DNA of 64,000 bases from Polyporus tsugae (GCA_024305745.1 JAHRBS010000010.1:3851501-3915500); one strand, 5' to 3'; shown: positions 46,756 through 58,137, counted from the stretch's first letter. The notes: generated by a model from the sequence alone, not told the origin. Numbers and translations are program-made.

Positions 46756-47364
46756 ATCCGGCAGCCCGCGGGATACACTCCTGATGCTGGCATCGCGCTG
46801 GTGGCTCGGGGGCGCTGCGGCCTCGCGTGCGCGTATGTATGCTCTCGATAGAAGCACGATGGAGGTCGGCTCCTGGGTGGGGATTGTAAGGGTGGGATTT
46901 GAAAGGGAAAGAGGACGAATGTGGACGCTTTCCTGCGATCACATTCCGTATCCGATTATCCAAGGACTAGATATAGAGCTAGAGATGCTCTACTAGTCTA
47001 TGATATGAGTACGCAGCTTTCCAGAGAGGGGCAATGGAAGCGTACAGTCGCGCGATAAACATGATAACGCGCTACCCACTTCGCGCATTACCCAACCCGC
47101 GAGAACCCGTGCGTGCAGTGCGAAGATACAGTCAGTCTCGGCTGCAACCTTATGCTCGAGGATTCAGGGACCGAGAACAGGATTACTAACCAGCGCCCTT
47201 GGCAGGCATGGACGGCAGAAACGCAACCTTCAAACATGTACTATCGACCGTTTGTGTCCATGGGTTCCCCCAGCCGGAGGACCGTATCACGACAAGTGAA
47301 GTAGAGCGGTCGATAGCCCCACTTACATATAGTCCTCCGCGCGAGCCGTGCAGCCCCGGCAGCC
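46756..47364. other. Intergenic, nothing supported
   Basis: Shared upstream region of the unidentified gene on the minus strand and the glycosyltransferase on the plus strand. Confidence 0.4.
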
Positions 47365-50300
47365 ATGGACTACGACCGCTACGATGCCTTCCTCCACCAC
47401 ATCTTCAAACAGACGCAAGGCGATGCCTGGTTCCGTCCCAATGAGGACAATATCGCTGTAGGTGTCGCTCTCCGCGTCGAGAGCGGCGAGTATCGCCTGT
47501 TCCCCTACGAGGACCTCGGGCTCGAACCCTTCGAGGCCGCCGTGCGGGTCCTCAATCCGGCAGTCGCTGTCAAGGTTCGCAGTGCAGCTGTCCACGCGGC
47601 GTTCGTTGAAGTGTGGGTCTTGTTGTCATCTTTCATGAGCCAGAGATAGTGGATACTAACCGGATCATCATCGCAGCGGACCGGAAGACAAGTCGATTTA
47701 CATAGACGCAAACACGCGCATTCAGGTGTTGGATACTATGGTCGACCTGCCGACCGCAGACAAGGAGCAGAGCGCGGCTTTTATCGTGAGTGTCCTACCT
47801 TAGGCTCGTGTACGTGTTTCATCTATCCTGGAGCACGAGTATGCCCAGAACACTTCCGTGATGCAACCTGGGTGTAATGACGATGTGCGGCGATTATATG
47901 CCCTCAGACGGTTTCTGCTCATCAGCGCAAACAAACGTCGTGAGCGCGGCGTCCCGCGATCTTCTGGGATCATATGCTTCATTCTTTCGTTCTCTGACGT
48001 TCAGAGACGCTCACCACGTTCTCGGCTTCTGCCTATCACGTTCCTGCGCATACCTTGTGTCTGTTGGTTGGGTTGCTCAAGGCAGTCGGAGGGGCGGAAT
48101 GATCGGGGTCGAAGTCAGCGCACCGGCGCATATACGGACGAGGGCAGGATGGCCGTGGATGGCAGTGATGCCCTCTGGTGCTCTGCGCCCACGACCAACC
48201 GCTTTCGACGACCATTTGCGCGACTCGATGTAGTTTGTGCTTTAACTTTGGCCTTGTTTAGGTTGTGCATGCACAACGGTCTCGAGTGCTCCACGTTTCA
48301 CCGTTTACATATGTTTTGCTCACAAACCTTTTGACCTCGTTCAGCGTGATGAGCGCGTCCTGGTGGTATGGTCGCACTCGATTGACACCATCGTCCCGAC
48401 CTGCCATGACTTCGAGGATCGCCTCATCAAGCTACTCTGGCGTTCTCGCCGCGCAACCTCGGGCTCACATGCGACGAGCTTGAGTAGTCGTCCGGCCAGT
48501 GTGAATGGTGAGCACCTCTTATCTAACGTTCATGCTCCCGCCTCTTTGTCGTCGGCACCGGCCCTGGGTATATGTATGTCGTCTTCTAGTCCTGTCAACC
48601 TACCCATATTTGCCTCGCGCCCGTGCCGTACACCTTCCCATTTCTGTGATCGCCCCTACACCCGCCTTCCATTGACGTTGCGTTCCTCGCCGCGGCGTTT
48701 TCCCTTTCCTGTATCGTATGGCGTCGAGTCATCGCGCTATCTCCCTCCCCTGCGACTTCTCCACCATCCACCCTATGGCCTATGGCCGGTGCTGACGGTA
48801 TGACTCGGTATCTTCCACAGAGTCGGTCTCGGGCCACTCCACGCAACATCTGAACACCCAGGCGTCGTCCAACCAACTGCGTCGCAGTTCCCTGCCCGCC
48901 CTCGGCACTCCGGGTAGGGCCACCCCGCGCGGGGTTTTCGTGGGCTCAGGTGGCGTGCTCGGCATGAGTGCGGACGACCTCGCGCTGGATCACGGAATTG
49001 CGCTCAACGAAAAGGGGGCCGCCCCCTCCGGCCCTATCATAAAGACCAAGCGAACATGGTGGGGCGGGAAGAAGACGGTGACGATAGAACTCAGCGACGG
49101 AGATGTCGAGGCGGGTCCGGAGCCGAGGAGGGCTGTGCTTTTGGCTCCCTTCTATAATGGGCTCGCGGCGGGGTTAAGCACATGTGAGTCGTCGATACTT
49201 TTCGTTTCCGTCCAGCGATGTAATCGCTTTGTTTGGTATTGGGAAGCTGACGGACGTACTTCTGTGCAGTTTTTATCGGCCGTGGTGTGAACGTCCTGCT
49301 CCAGGAGTTTCAGCTCGACGGGAATTACATGCGGTTCGTGCTATGCGCGACCCTTCCCCTCACTTTCTGCGTATCCTGGGTAAGCCTTCCCCTGTGTACA
49401 TGTGAATCCATTTCTGATGCAGTCCGCTCCGGTAGTTTTTTACGCTTCAGATAGTTCAGAACGTCTCCATGTGCATCGGACCAGTTGGCCAATACCACAA
49501 GAACTCGAAGTACTACTCCGCCGTTCCCCCGCGTCCGAACAAGATCGTCGACAACAACCTGCCGCACATTACTATTCAGATGCCGGTGTACAAGGAGAGT
49601 CTGGAGACCGTCTTGTGAGTACCTTTCCAGCTCAATTGACTTCGCGCACTAACGGCCACACGAAGGACACCCTCAATCGAGTCGCTGAAGAGGGCCATGC
49701 AGACGTACGCCCGCCAGGGAGGCACCTCGACGATCTTCATCAACGATGATGGCCTCCGGCTCCTGTCCGTCGAAGAGCGCAATGCCCGCATCATTTTCTA
49801 CGCCAACCACGGCATCGGCTGGGTCGCGCGTCCGAAGCACGACGACTCCTCGCCCGACGGCTTCAAGCGTGCCGGACGGTTCAAGAAAGCATCGAACATG
49901 AACTACGCCCTCGCTCTGTCGCTGAAGGCGGAGAAGCATCTCGCGGACCTCGCGCGTGAGCGGGCGCACCCGTCGACGGAGGGGACACCGTCGAGCTCCC
50001 CACGGACGGGAGAGGAGGTGCGGTACGGGATGCAGTACCGGAACCACGACGGCGAGGACCAGGGCGGCATCAACCGCGGCCAGGGGCAGCGCGTACGCAC
50101 GCGCGCCGAGAGCGAGTCTGGCTCGCAGTTGGACACTTATGACGACCTGGAGGAGAAGGCGCTTCAGATGGCGATCGACGAGGTGTACGAGGCCAGTGGG
50201 CGGCGGTTCCGTCCGTGGGCAGCGAACGGGCGCGCGTGCCGGTTGGGCGAGATCGTGCTGCTTGTGGACTCGGACACGGTTGTGCCCGAGGACTGTCTCA

Positions 50301-51748
50301 GAGACGCGGCGCGGGAGATGGCGGAGTGTCCGACGGTGGCGATCATACAGCACGAGTCGCACGTCATGCAGGTCGCGCATCACTATTTTGAGAACGGGAT
50401 GGCGTACTTTACGCGCAGGATTCACAAGTGCATTTCTCTCGGTAAGTCGTCGTATGCGTCAGCGCTGGAGGTCTGGCCGTGTGACTGACATCGGCGACAC
50501 AGGAGCTGCGAATGGCGAAGTCGCGCCTTTTGTCGGTCACAATGCGTTTTTGCGCTGGAAGGCGCTGCAAGATGCTGCCTTCGTCGACTCCGTTGATGGC
50601 CAGGAGAAGATTTGGTCTGAATCGAACGTGTCGGAGGACTTCGACATGGCGCTTCGTTTGCAGAGGCGCGGGTACATCATCCGGTGGGCAACGTACTCGC
50701 AGGGCGGCTTCAAGGAGGGTGTCTCGCTCACCGTCGACGACGAACTCAGCCGCTGGCAAAAGTACGCGTACGGTAAGCAATTACGTGCATGCTCCGCTCC
50801 ATGTGGCCACTGAGGAAGGTGTTGTGCATAGGGTGTAATGAGCTGCTATTCAACCCGATTGTGCAGTGGTGGAGGAAGGGCCCAATCGCACAACAGATCC
50901 GCCAGTTCATGGGGTCGGGTGCGCCTCTCCACTACAAGTTCTCGATGATGGCGTACATGTTTTCGTACTGTGAGCTTTCTGTTCGTTTTGTGTGCTTGTA
51001 TAGGCATCTCTGATGGTTATGTGCATGACAGACGGTATCTCTGCGGCGATCACAATCGGTATCCTGAACTATGTGCTACTCGGGTTTCAATTTCCGGTCG
51101 ACGGCTTCTACCAGCACAGTTTTGAGGTCTGGCTTGCCGTTACCGTCGTGTTCTTTGGCTCTGGAAACGTCGGCTTTACGCTCCTTGAGTACCGTCTCGG
51201 CCATAAGCCCCTCGTGAGTGGCGTGGGATATGTGGGGAGGACGGTTCACTAACCAACTTTGCAGCTGAGCTCGATGCTCGAGAACATTGCGTGGATTCCT
51301 TTCTTGTACGTCCTTTGACTGGTTATCGGTGGTCGGGTGACTGACTTCAGCGTGCAGTTTCTTCTTCTTTGGCGGACTCTCGATTCCCGTCTCGCAGGCG
51401 ATCTTGGCCCATTGCTTCTCGTATAACATGACGTGGGGCGCAACGAAGAAGGAAGTCGAGCGGTCAAACTTCTTCAAGGAAATACCCAAGATCTTCAAGC
51501 GCTTCTGGTTCCCATGGCTCCTTTCCTGGATTCTCATCGCTGGCATGGTCATCCTCAGCACACCCCTCGTCCCCATTGAGTGGCGCGTTGACGGCTCCGC
51601 CTGGGCCGTTATCTTCCCCCTCGCCATCATAGCTGGCTCTCATATTCTCTTCCCTGTGCGTTCACTCTCATCTCAGTCCATTGCGCTCTCATGTTTACCG
51701 CTTTTCCAGATCATCCTCAACCCCTGGTTAATGGTCTTCTCGTACTGA
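47365..51748 (+). CDS. Fungal GT2-family processive glycosyltransferase, multi-pass membrane (971 aa)
   Basis: Thirteen exons: 47365-47612, 47677-47785, 48345-48507, 48821-49183, 49270-49379, 49436-49614, 49666-50441, 50503-50772, 50832-50969, 51032-51213, 51265-51305, 51358-51655 and 51710-51748; phases agree and give 971 residues. Two N-terminal helices (around LAPFYNGLAAGLS / FFIGRGVNVLL and LCATLPLTFCVS) are followed by a GT-A catalytic domain with FINDDG, the DxD-type VDSDTVVPED (about 592-594), SEDFDMALRL (about 694) and the ELSRWQKY motif (about 733), then at least four C-terminal helices ending NPWLMVFSY. This matches the conserved fungal GT2 enzymes needed for hyphal growth in some ascomycetes. 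The product polysaccharide is not known. Introns 2 (559 nt) and 3 (313 nt) are unusually long. Confidence 0.88.
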
Positions 51749-52771
51749 ACATCCCGAGTAGGGACCCTTTGCGAGGCACATTATCCATACCCTACTCTAG
51801 CTCCCAACAGACGATCCGAGCCTGCTACATGCTTATTCATGCTACTCGCTGACGGACTGCAATCATACTTACCATTGTTCCCTCCGTGTTGTCTGAATGT
51901 GGGGTCGCTCCGTCTCCTTTAGATCGAGACTCGGCCTGACGCGATGGCCCCGCCGTCGACACCAGAGAAGGGTTATGGGAAGATATTCAGTGGATGGACC
52001 CTAGGGTCGAGATAACCCCTAGTCTAGGGTTAAAACCTGGTAGGACGAGCGCTGGGTTGCCTTATAAGGCAGCATGTAAGTAGAAGACAAGACAAGACTG
52101 AGTGAATGAACTCGATAAGCAACTTATCGCTCTGCGGACTGGGGCATGAGCGGCCTGCACCACTGCTAGATTAAGTACATGTGAAAGCTTGGATTGGTGA
52201 TCCAGCCTTCCGAGAAGTCCACTCACTCCACCGTGCTGGTCCGGGAGGGCAGAAAACTTTCACAGAGACATGTTGCAACTATGGGCCTCCAGGAAGGCCA
52301 CCGGACACAGCACCTCTGTGCACATGTGAGACAGCACTGCACCTACCGGTCTGGACCATCCGCCAAATCAAGGTGCCCCTGTGGTAGGTGGCCCTCCAGG
52401 AAGGCCACAAGAGACAGGACTACGTCGGATGTCAGGGACTGGCTAGGGTTATGGGAACATCTCAGCCCTCTATCCCTAGGGATGAAATAACCCCTAGGGT
52501 AGGGTTTAGCCCTCCTAAGCGACCGGCTAAACAGCACTAAGCGCCTGCCTAGCCAGCGCTAAGCGCTTGGCTCCTAAGCGAGGGACCATTAGCGCCAGCA
52601 CCGTACAAAGAGAACAGTAAGTCGGATGTGATAAGGGAGTAAGGAGTCCGGTATTAGCAACTGAGAATCGGAGTGGTAAGTGGACTTACATCCACATTGA
52701 TGGAGTGAGCAAGGAGGATATAAAGAGGATAAGGGTGGGAAGATAGAAGAGAGCGGGGGGCAGAGCAGGGG
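51749..52771. other. Boundary stretch with short direct repeats
   Basis: No gene. A block CCCTAGGG..GA.ATAACCCCTAG..TAGGGTT occurs at 51999-52031 and again at 52473-52506. CCTCCAGGAAGGCCAC occurs near 52287 and 52391. CTAAGCG recurs five times at 52515-52585. This marks the change from ordinary gene space to the palindrome-rich region. Confidence 0.6.
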
Positions 52772-52840
52772 TATCCGTCCTGGACGGACAGCCGAGTATA
52801 GGACCACGCACATGTGGTGGGGCAAGGGCAGTCCCGCAGG

Positions 52841-53328
52841 TGTCCGTCCAGGACGGACAGGTCCGGTGTTAGACCTGGCTCATATTGCAATGATGTGCCA
52901 ACTGGCCTGCATGGTCATTACAAAGCACCTATCTCTTTTGCTTCGTTCAATGCCCCTATTATGCGGTGCATTGATGCATTAACATTAACTGATCTTTAAG
53001 TCTTTATTCGGCTGAATTATTGGTAGACTAGTGCCCATATCTTGTTGTTCTGCCCATCGGTAGTGCGTGTGCGGTCAGGCGTCGGGCCATAGGTCTCCAT
53101 CCTGCACGGACACACTGTGCATGGGGTGCGACCAAGTGCAGTACTTAGCTGATATACTGCTACTAATGAATACTGTCCCGTATGCTAATAACACGGCGGG
53201 GTAAAGACATTGATGCATTGATCAATTGACCACTTAATAGTGGCATTGAACGAAGCAATACTGATATAATAACCTTGCAAGCCAGTTTGCAGCGGGAGGC
53301 AGGACAAGCATCTGAGCTGTCCGTCCAC
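52841..53328. mobile_element. Foldback element 1, centred on a degenerate palindrome
   Basis: The left end carries a full 19-mer (52841-52859) and the right end a half-site (53319-53328). The arms are degenerate inverted repeats around the centre at 53094-53112: for example CCAACTGGCCTGCATGGTCAT on the left against the reversed right arm with CAAACTGGCTTGCAAGGTTAT, and GCATTGATGCATTAA against TGATGCATTGATC. Related in sequence to the elements at 54650 and 56312. No open reading frame. Confidence 0.7.
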
Positions 53329-53459
53329 TTCATTGACTAAGTCCATCTCCTAGACCAAGACAGGCCATGACATTGAGTTACAATATGCAATGCGACAACA
53401 TATTAAGCAATACACGCAGTACAGACACCGTCCTACTTTCTCACCCAAGACATCGGCGC

Positions 53460-54214
53460 TCACGGTGCCGCTGCTGTGTCCCAGTAGACACTGTGCCTGA
53501 CAACAGTGGTCACTGCAGAGAAAACAGTTAGTAACTCTATACCGCGAACAGATCGGGTTGATACTCACACTCGTTGCGACTCGTGATGTCTTCTTTGAGG
53601 TGCGCCAAAAGACGCGCCTTCACCTCCGTGACCTCCGCATCCGCCATGTGCAGCTTGCCCTCCGTCCTCTGGTTCATCTCCTCGGCGTACTCAGCGGCGG
53701 CTTCCTCGGCCTTTCCGCGTGCTTGCAAGTACGTGTGCATCGCTGCGCAGAAGTTGTCTTGCGTCGCCTTCATCCGCCTGACCCGCGTAATGATGGAGTA
53801 TTCCTCACCAAACTCCCGCAGATCCCGAAGGCCAGGCCGCTCGTGATACGGCAGGCTGGCGAGGTGGCTGTACAGCGTGCTGAACTCGCTATCCACATTC
53901 ACCAACGGAGGCAGCGCGCGCACTAGCATTAGGAACGCCGACATCGTGTACGACGCGTTCAAACTAGCAGGCTGCAGCGTCGCGCCTGTGATGGGGGTCG
54001 ATTGTGTAAGTGTGGATGGGTGGCGGGAGACAGTCCGGGTGACGTAGTTGATGACCTCCTGGTGCACAAAGTCGTCGATGAAGCTCATAGCGGTGAGAAT
54101 GACAGTGATGCGATGGCTGCTCTCCCAACTTGCGGTCCCTTTATATTCATCGCCAGGCGGGCTCATCCATGCGGCCAGCACCTCCACGGCCTTCCTTTTC
54201 ACTTCACCGTCCAT
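53460..54214 (-). CDS. Unknown coiled-coil protein, copy 1 of a divergent pair (232 aa)
   Basis: Exons 54214-53569 and 53512-53460 splice through a 56-nt intron with GTGAGTAT donor, a CTAAC branch site and CTGCAG acceptor, giving 232 residues. Residues 1-42 (MDGEVKRKAVEVLAAWMSPP at the start) and about 90-125 (SAFLMLVRALPPLVNVDSEF, LYSHLASLPYHERP) are nearly identical to copy 2. Residues 43-88 differ widely. The C-terminal third is Ala/Glu/Lys-rich with heptad spacing (QARGKAEEAAAEYAEEM) and should form a coiled coil. No signal peptide, membrane helix or known domain is seen. Its intact start, intron and frame suggest a working gene. Function unknown; the context suggests a repeat-associated or selfish gene, which is inference. 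Confidence 0.7.
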
Positions 54215-54649
54215 CCCATAAGTCCTCCCTTCTTGCCGGGGTCTCCATCAACACTCCTTAGTACATTCAAGTCCATCAGGTTCATTCTATACATAGACAG
54301 TCATGTTCCTCGGTACCGTGGAACATCCCTTCCCTTCCTTCCTTCTACAACAGAACACGTAATTCCTATATCAGGCCACTTCGTGTCCGCTTCAGAAGCC
54401 AATGTGGGCGTGAACCTACTATATTGTTAATTGACAGAATATGACGTCCTCCCACACTGTGCTATATGTTTTCTACTCTTTGTGTTTCACCTACACATAT
54501 GTTCTCACTCAATTGTAAATGGGATTGAACTCCTGTGAGAAGTGTGTGACGAGACGGTTGTCGAAGTCCTCACCAGCCGAGTGAGTGTCTCTAGCAGCAG
54601 TCCTCCAAACCTATTCTCGGTTCTACCATCAGTGAAGTTTGTACTCGCA

Positions 54650-54895
54650 ACTGGTGCACATTTATTGTGTTCTACCCGTCTTAGCCAACAATTAAAGAGG
54701 TGAATGCGACACTACTTTACGGCATTAAAGGAAGCTGATTGTAAGACTAAGGGCAGTATGGTCAGGCGTCATGACAGCGGTGTCCGTCCGGGACGGACAC
54801 TCTGCACGGGTTGGGACCAAGTGCGGTACTCGCTGAGCCGCCAAAACAGCAAACGTCTCCAACTGACGTACTGCCACTAATAGATACTGTCCCTT
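54650..54895. mobile_element. Central spacer related to the foldback elements, with a palindrome in the middle
   Basis: The left half (GAATGCGACACTACTTTACGG, GGTCAGGCGTCATG) matches the left arm of the element at 56312. The right half (GACCAAGTGCGGTACTCGCTG, CACTAATAGATACTGTCCC) matches the right arm of the element at 52841. A perfect 19-mer palindrome with central G (54781-54799) sits between. It probably also holds the two promoters of the divergent genes. Confidence 0.65.
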
Positions 54896-55341
54896 GCGAG
54901 TGCAAACTTCACTGATGGTAGAACCGAGAATAGGTTTGGAGGACTGCTGCTAGAGACACTCACTCGGCTGGTGAGGACTTCGACAACCGTCTCGTCACAC
55001 ACTTCTCACAGGAGTTCAATCCCATTTACAATTGAGTGAGAACATATGTGTAGGTGAAACACAAAGAGTAGAAAACATATAGCACAGTGTGGGAGGACGT
55101 CATATTCTGTCAATTAACAATATAGTAGGTTCACGCCCACATTGGCTTCTGAAGCGGACACAAAGTGGCCTGATATAGGAATTACGTGTTCTGTTGTAGA
55201 AGGAAGGAAGGGAAGGGATGTTCCGCGGTACCGAGGAACATGACTGTCTATGTATAGAATGAACCTGATGGACTTGAATGTACTAAGGAGTGTTGATGGA
55301 GACCCCGGCAAGAAGGGAGGACTTATGGGACGGACGGTGAA

Positions 55342-56076
55342 GTGAAAAGGAAGGCCGTGGAGGTGCTGGCCGCATGGATGAGCCCGCCTGGCGATGAATA
55401 TAAAGGGACCGCAAGTTGGGAGAGCAGCCATCGCATCACTGTCATTCTCACCGCTATGAACTCTGTCGACCAGTTTGTGTCCTATGAGCTCAAGGCCTTC
55501 GTCGGCCGCATTGTCACCAGTAACCTATCCCCACCATCGACCCCCATCCCAGGCCCGAGGCCGCAGCCTGTTAGGTTCAGCGCGTCGTATGCGATGTCAG
55601 CATTCCTAATGCTAGTGCGCGCGCTGCCTCCGTTGGTGAATGTGGATAGCGAGTTCAGCACGCTGTACAGCCACCTCGCCAGCCTGCCGTATCACGAGCG
55701 GCCTAGCAGTCGGGCGCTGAGGGAGTTTGGTGAAGAATACTCCATCATTACGCGGGTGAGGCAGATGAACACGGCGCAAGACAACTTCAGCAACGCGATG
55801 CACTCGTACTTGCAAGCACGCAGGAAGGCCGAGAAAGCCGCAGCTCAGTATGCCCAGGAGGTGACCAACGGGGCAGAGTTCGCGCTGCAAATGGCGGATG
55901 CGGAGGTCGTGGACGCGAGGGTGCAACTGTTGGTGTACCTCAAACAAGACGTTACCAGTCTCCGCGAGCATGCGTATTACCCGATCTATTCGCGGTGTAG
56001 AGTTGCTAACTGTTTCTCTGCAGTGACCACCGTTGTCAGGCACGGTGTGTTCTGGGGCTCGACAGCCGCGCCGTGA
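55342..56076 (+). pseudogene. Unknown coiled-coil protein, copy 2; start codon and intron donor lost
   Basis: An open frame of 244 codons is homologous to copy 1. The ATG used by copy 1 is ACG here (55331-55333), and the ATG at 55325 is out of frame and meets a stop at once. The intron donor GTGAGTAT of copy 1 is replaced by CATGCGTA, yet the former intron stays open and rejoins the conserved end TTVVRHGVFWGSTAAP. Conserved blocks: KRKAVEVLAAWMSPPGDEYK, SAFLMLVRALPPLVNVDSEF, EFGEEYSIITRVR. The block after codon 42 is diverged (NSVDQFVSYELKAFVGRIVT). Either a fresh pseudogene or a gene with an unseen upstream start. Confidence 0.6.
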
Positions 56077-56311
56077 GCGTTGATGTCGTCCTCCGGCGGC
56101 CGTCCTCGATACCCTCCAGTGGGCGAGAAAGCAGGCGAAGAGGACGGAGAAGGCGGGAGGAGGGTGCACGCGTGATGGTTGGGTCGGCGACAGCGATGTT
56201 TGGCGGGGGTGTCTGTATTTTGCGCATGGAGTTGGTTGATACGTTGTCATATCGCATATTGTTTTGTAACATAATGTCATGGCCTGTCTTGGAGATGACT
56301 AGTGCATGAAG

Positions 56312-56865
56312 TGGACGGACAGGTCGGATGTAAGGCCCTATGCAGACTGGCCTGCAAGGTTATCATTCGACGCTACTATTAAGTGGTGGATTAATGAATG
56401 CATCAATGCCTTTACCTGGCCGAGTTATTAGCACACCAGTGCGCATTTATTGGGTTCTACTGGTGTTAGCTAATGATTAATAAAAGGTGAATGCGACACT
56501 ACTCTAAGGCATTAACGGAAGCCAGTGGTAAGTTCACGGTCAGTGGTGGGAACACGGTCGGGCGCCATGCTAGAGGTGTCCGTCCTGGACGGACACCACT
56601 AGCGTGGCGCCTGACTGTGCTCCCACCACTGATCGTGAACTAATGACTGGCGTCCGTTAATGCCATAGCATCGCACTCACCTCTTTATTAATCATTAACT
56701 AACACCAGTAGAACCCAATAAATGCGCACTGGTGTGCTAATAACTCGGCCAGGTAAAGGCATTGATGCATTCATTAATCCACCACTTAATAGTAGCGTCG
56801 AATGATAACTCTACAGGCCAGTTTGCATAGGGCCTTACATCCGACCTGTCCGTCCTGGACGGACA
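56312..56865. mobile_element. Foldback element 3, about 550 bp, centred on a perfect palindrome
   Basis: The arms of about 270 bp mirror each other around the 19-mer at 56577-56595. Examples: GCGCATTTATTGGGTTCTACTG on the left and CAGTAGAACCCAATAAATGCGC on the right; GGTCGGATGTAAGGCCCTATG at the left end and CATAGGGCCTTACATCCGACC at the right end. The right end has a full 19-mer (56847-56865), the left end a half-site. The whole element could fold into one long hairpin. No open reading frame. Confidence 0.85.
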
Positions 56866-57473
56866 CCTGCTGCACTGGCCCTGTCCACCACATATGCGTG
56901 CGGGGCTTAACCTCAGCAGTTGGAGTGAATATTAACAACAAACTAAGGGTGTACTTCGCTGTCAAGGCTTCAATTTCGTTATCACATTGCGTCATGAGCA
57001 ACTTATAGGGCAAGAGTCTGCGGGCACTGCGCGAACGACGGTGGTGGCCGACACATTCCTCAAGTACGGATACCATGCACGAAGGTGCTGACATTGAACC
57101 GTAGTCAATGTTCTTCCTCAATGGAGAGGCCTGCCCTGTTGGACTTAGTCCCAGAACCGCAGTATAGCTTCGACGGATATCTCGAACCTCTACTCCGTCA
57201 TGCGCACTCCGCGGCAGTGATATAATGACGTAAGGTCGAAGTCCGAGAACTGGCTGACATCGACCTTTCCTCGGCTGTGGTTTGGCTGGAACCTTACCGT
57301 AAACGGTAGCTTCGCATACCTTCGCTTGTGGGCTAACTATTTTCCCCCTAGGCCAGCTTCCGGACTTCGGCCTTACTTTGTCGTCCTAGCCCTTGCCGTA
57401 AGGAAGGCACGACTCTCACACTTTCGGGATATTTAATCCAGTCCCGACCTCACTGACCCCGCATTGAGTCACG
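56866..57473. other. Intergenic, nothing supported
   Basis: No gene or repeat recognised. GATATTTAAT near 57429 may be the TATA element of the reading frame that follows. Confidence 0.35.
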
Positions 57474-58137
57474 ATGCGCCCCCTCCCCGTAGCGTCACGC
57501 ACCAGCACCAGTACCGACGAGACTGTCCGCCCCCCCGTGCGTCCGCGGGACGTGGATGCTCAGAGCCTTCACCCGCTCTCTGCGGAGGATGCTGACGAAC
57601 ATGGAGAGGATGGGAGTCTCACTTCTACGGAGTCTGGCACCAATGACTCCGGGCAGTGCTCCATTGTTCTCACCAACAACCTCGGGGTCGATTGCTTGGT
57701 ATCTGGGCGGGAGCTTGACGACGAAATTGAACTCGCCAACTACAATGCAACACAGCATCGTGGGGTTAGAATACGCTCACTTGAAAAGGTCAGATCCACA
57801 TGTTTGTCAGGATGCCAACCCCTCTGATGAATATGGTTTGCTAGCTCCCTCCGTGCCGCCCTCCTCCTCTAGGCCCATTACCACCCCCTCCTATTCAGCC
57901 TCTGCCTCCTGTGCGCTTCAGCGAGGCTCCACCTCCTGCTCAGCCTATGGGCATTGTCGACTCTTCTCCCTGGCGTCTTGCAAGGGCTTACAGTCCCGTT
58001 CGCCCCACTACTCGCCTGAGGGACGTAAGCACCCCACCGTAAGCCCAAGTTGTCTGTTTCTAGAGGCGTTTGCTTACCGGAATCTAGCTTTGACAGTGGT
58101 GGACCGTCGAGGGCTATTTCTTTCAAGCGCGAAGTGA
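57474..58137 (+). CDS. Unidentified Ser/Pro-rich protein, tentative
   Basis: The first exon (57474 to about 57788) reads MRPLPVASRTSTSTDETVRP and continues with acidic, Ser-rich text ending at a possible GT donor after RIRSLEK. A later open stretch (from about 57895) reads PIQPLPPVRFSEAPPPAQPM and SSPWRLARAYSPVRPTTRLR before a GTAAGC donor. The composition resembles the gag-like or disordered N-terminal part of fungal mobile-element proteins, but no catalytic domain follows. A TATA-like ATATTTAA lies 45 bp upstream. Joins uncertain. Confidence 0.35.

Larger units (their letters stand above)
53319..56321. repeat. Large inverted repeat carrying two head-to-head gene copies
   Basis: The left arm is about 53319-54645 and the right arm about 54895-56321, with a spacer of about 250 bp. 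The inner part is almost identical: 54521-54640 matches its mirror exactly over 120 bp, and only three or four base changes were seen across roughly 570 bp out to the gene starts. The outer part is clearly divergent (coding variation, then flanks such as ATGTCATGGCCTGTCTTGG present on both sides). Both outer ends abut foldback elements. Confidence 0.85.

Noticed and set aside
51999..52506. Telomere repeat tract
   Set aside because: Only isolated TAGGGTT/AACCCTA-like pieces occur, with no tandem TTAGGG array.
53460..56076. Homeodomain mating-type pair (divergent HD1/HD2 genes)
   Set aside because: The divergent layout is similar, but neither protein has a homeodomain motif such as WFxNxR, and both copies are paralogues of one gene.
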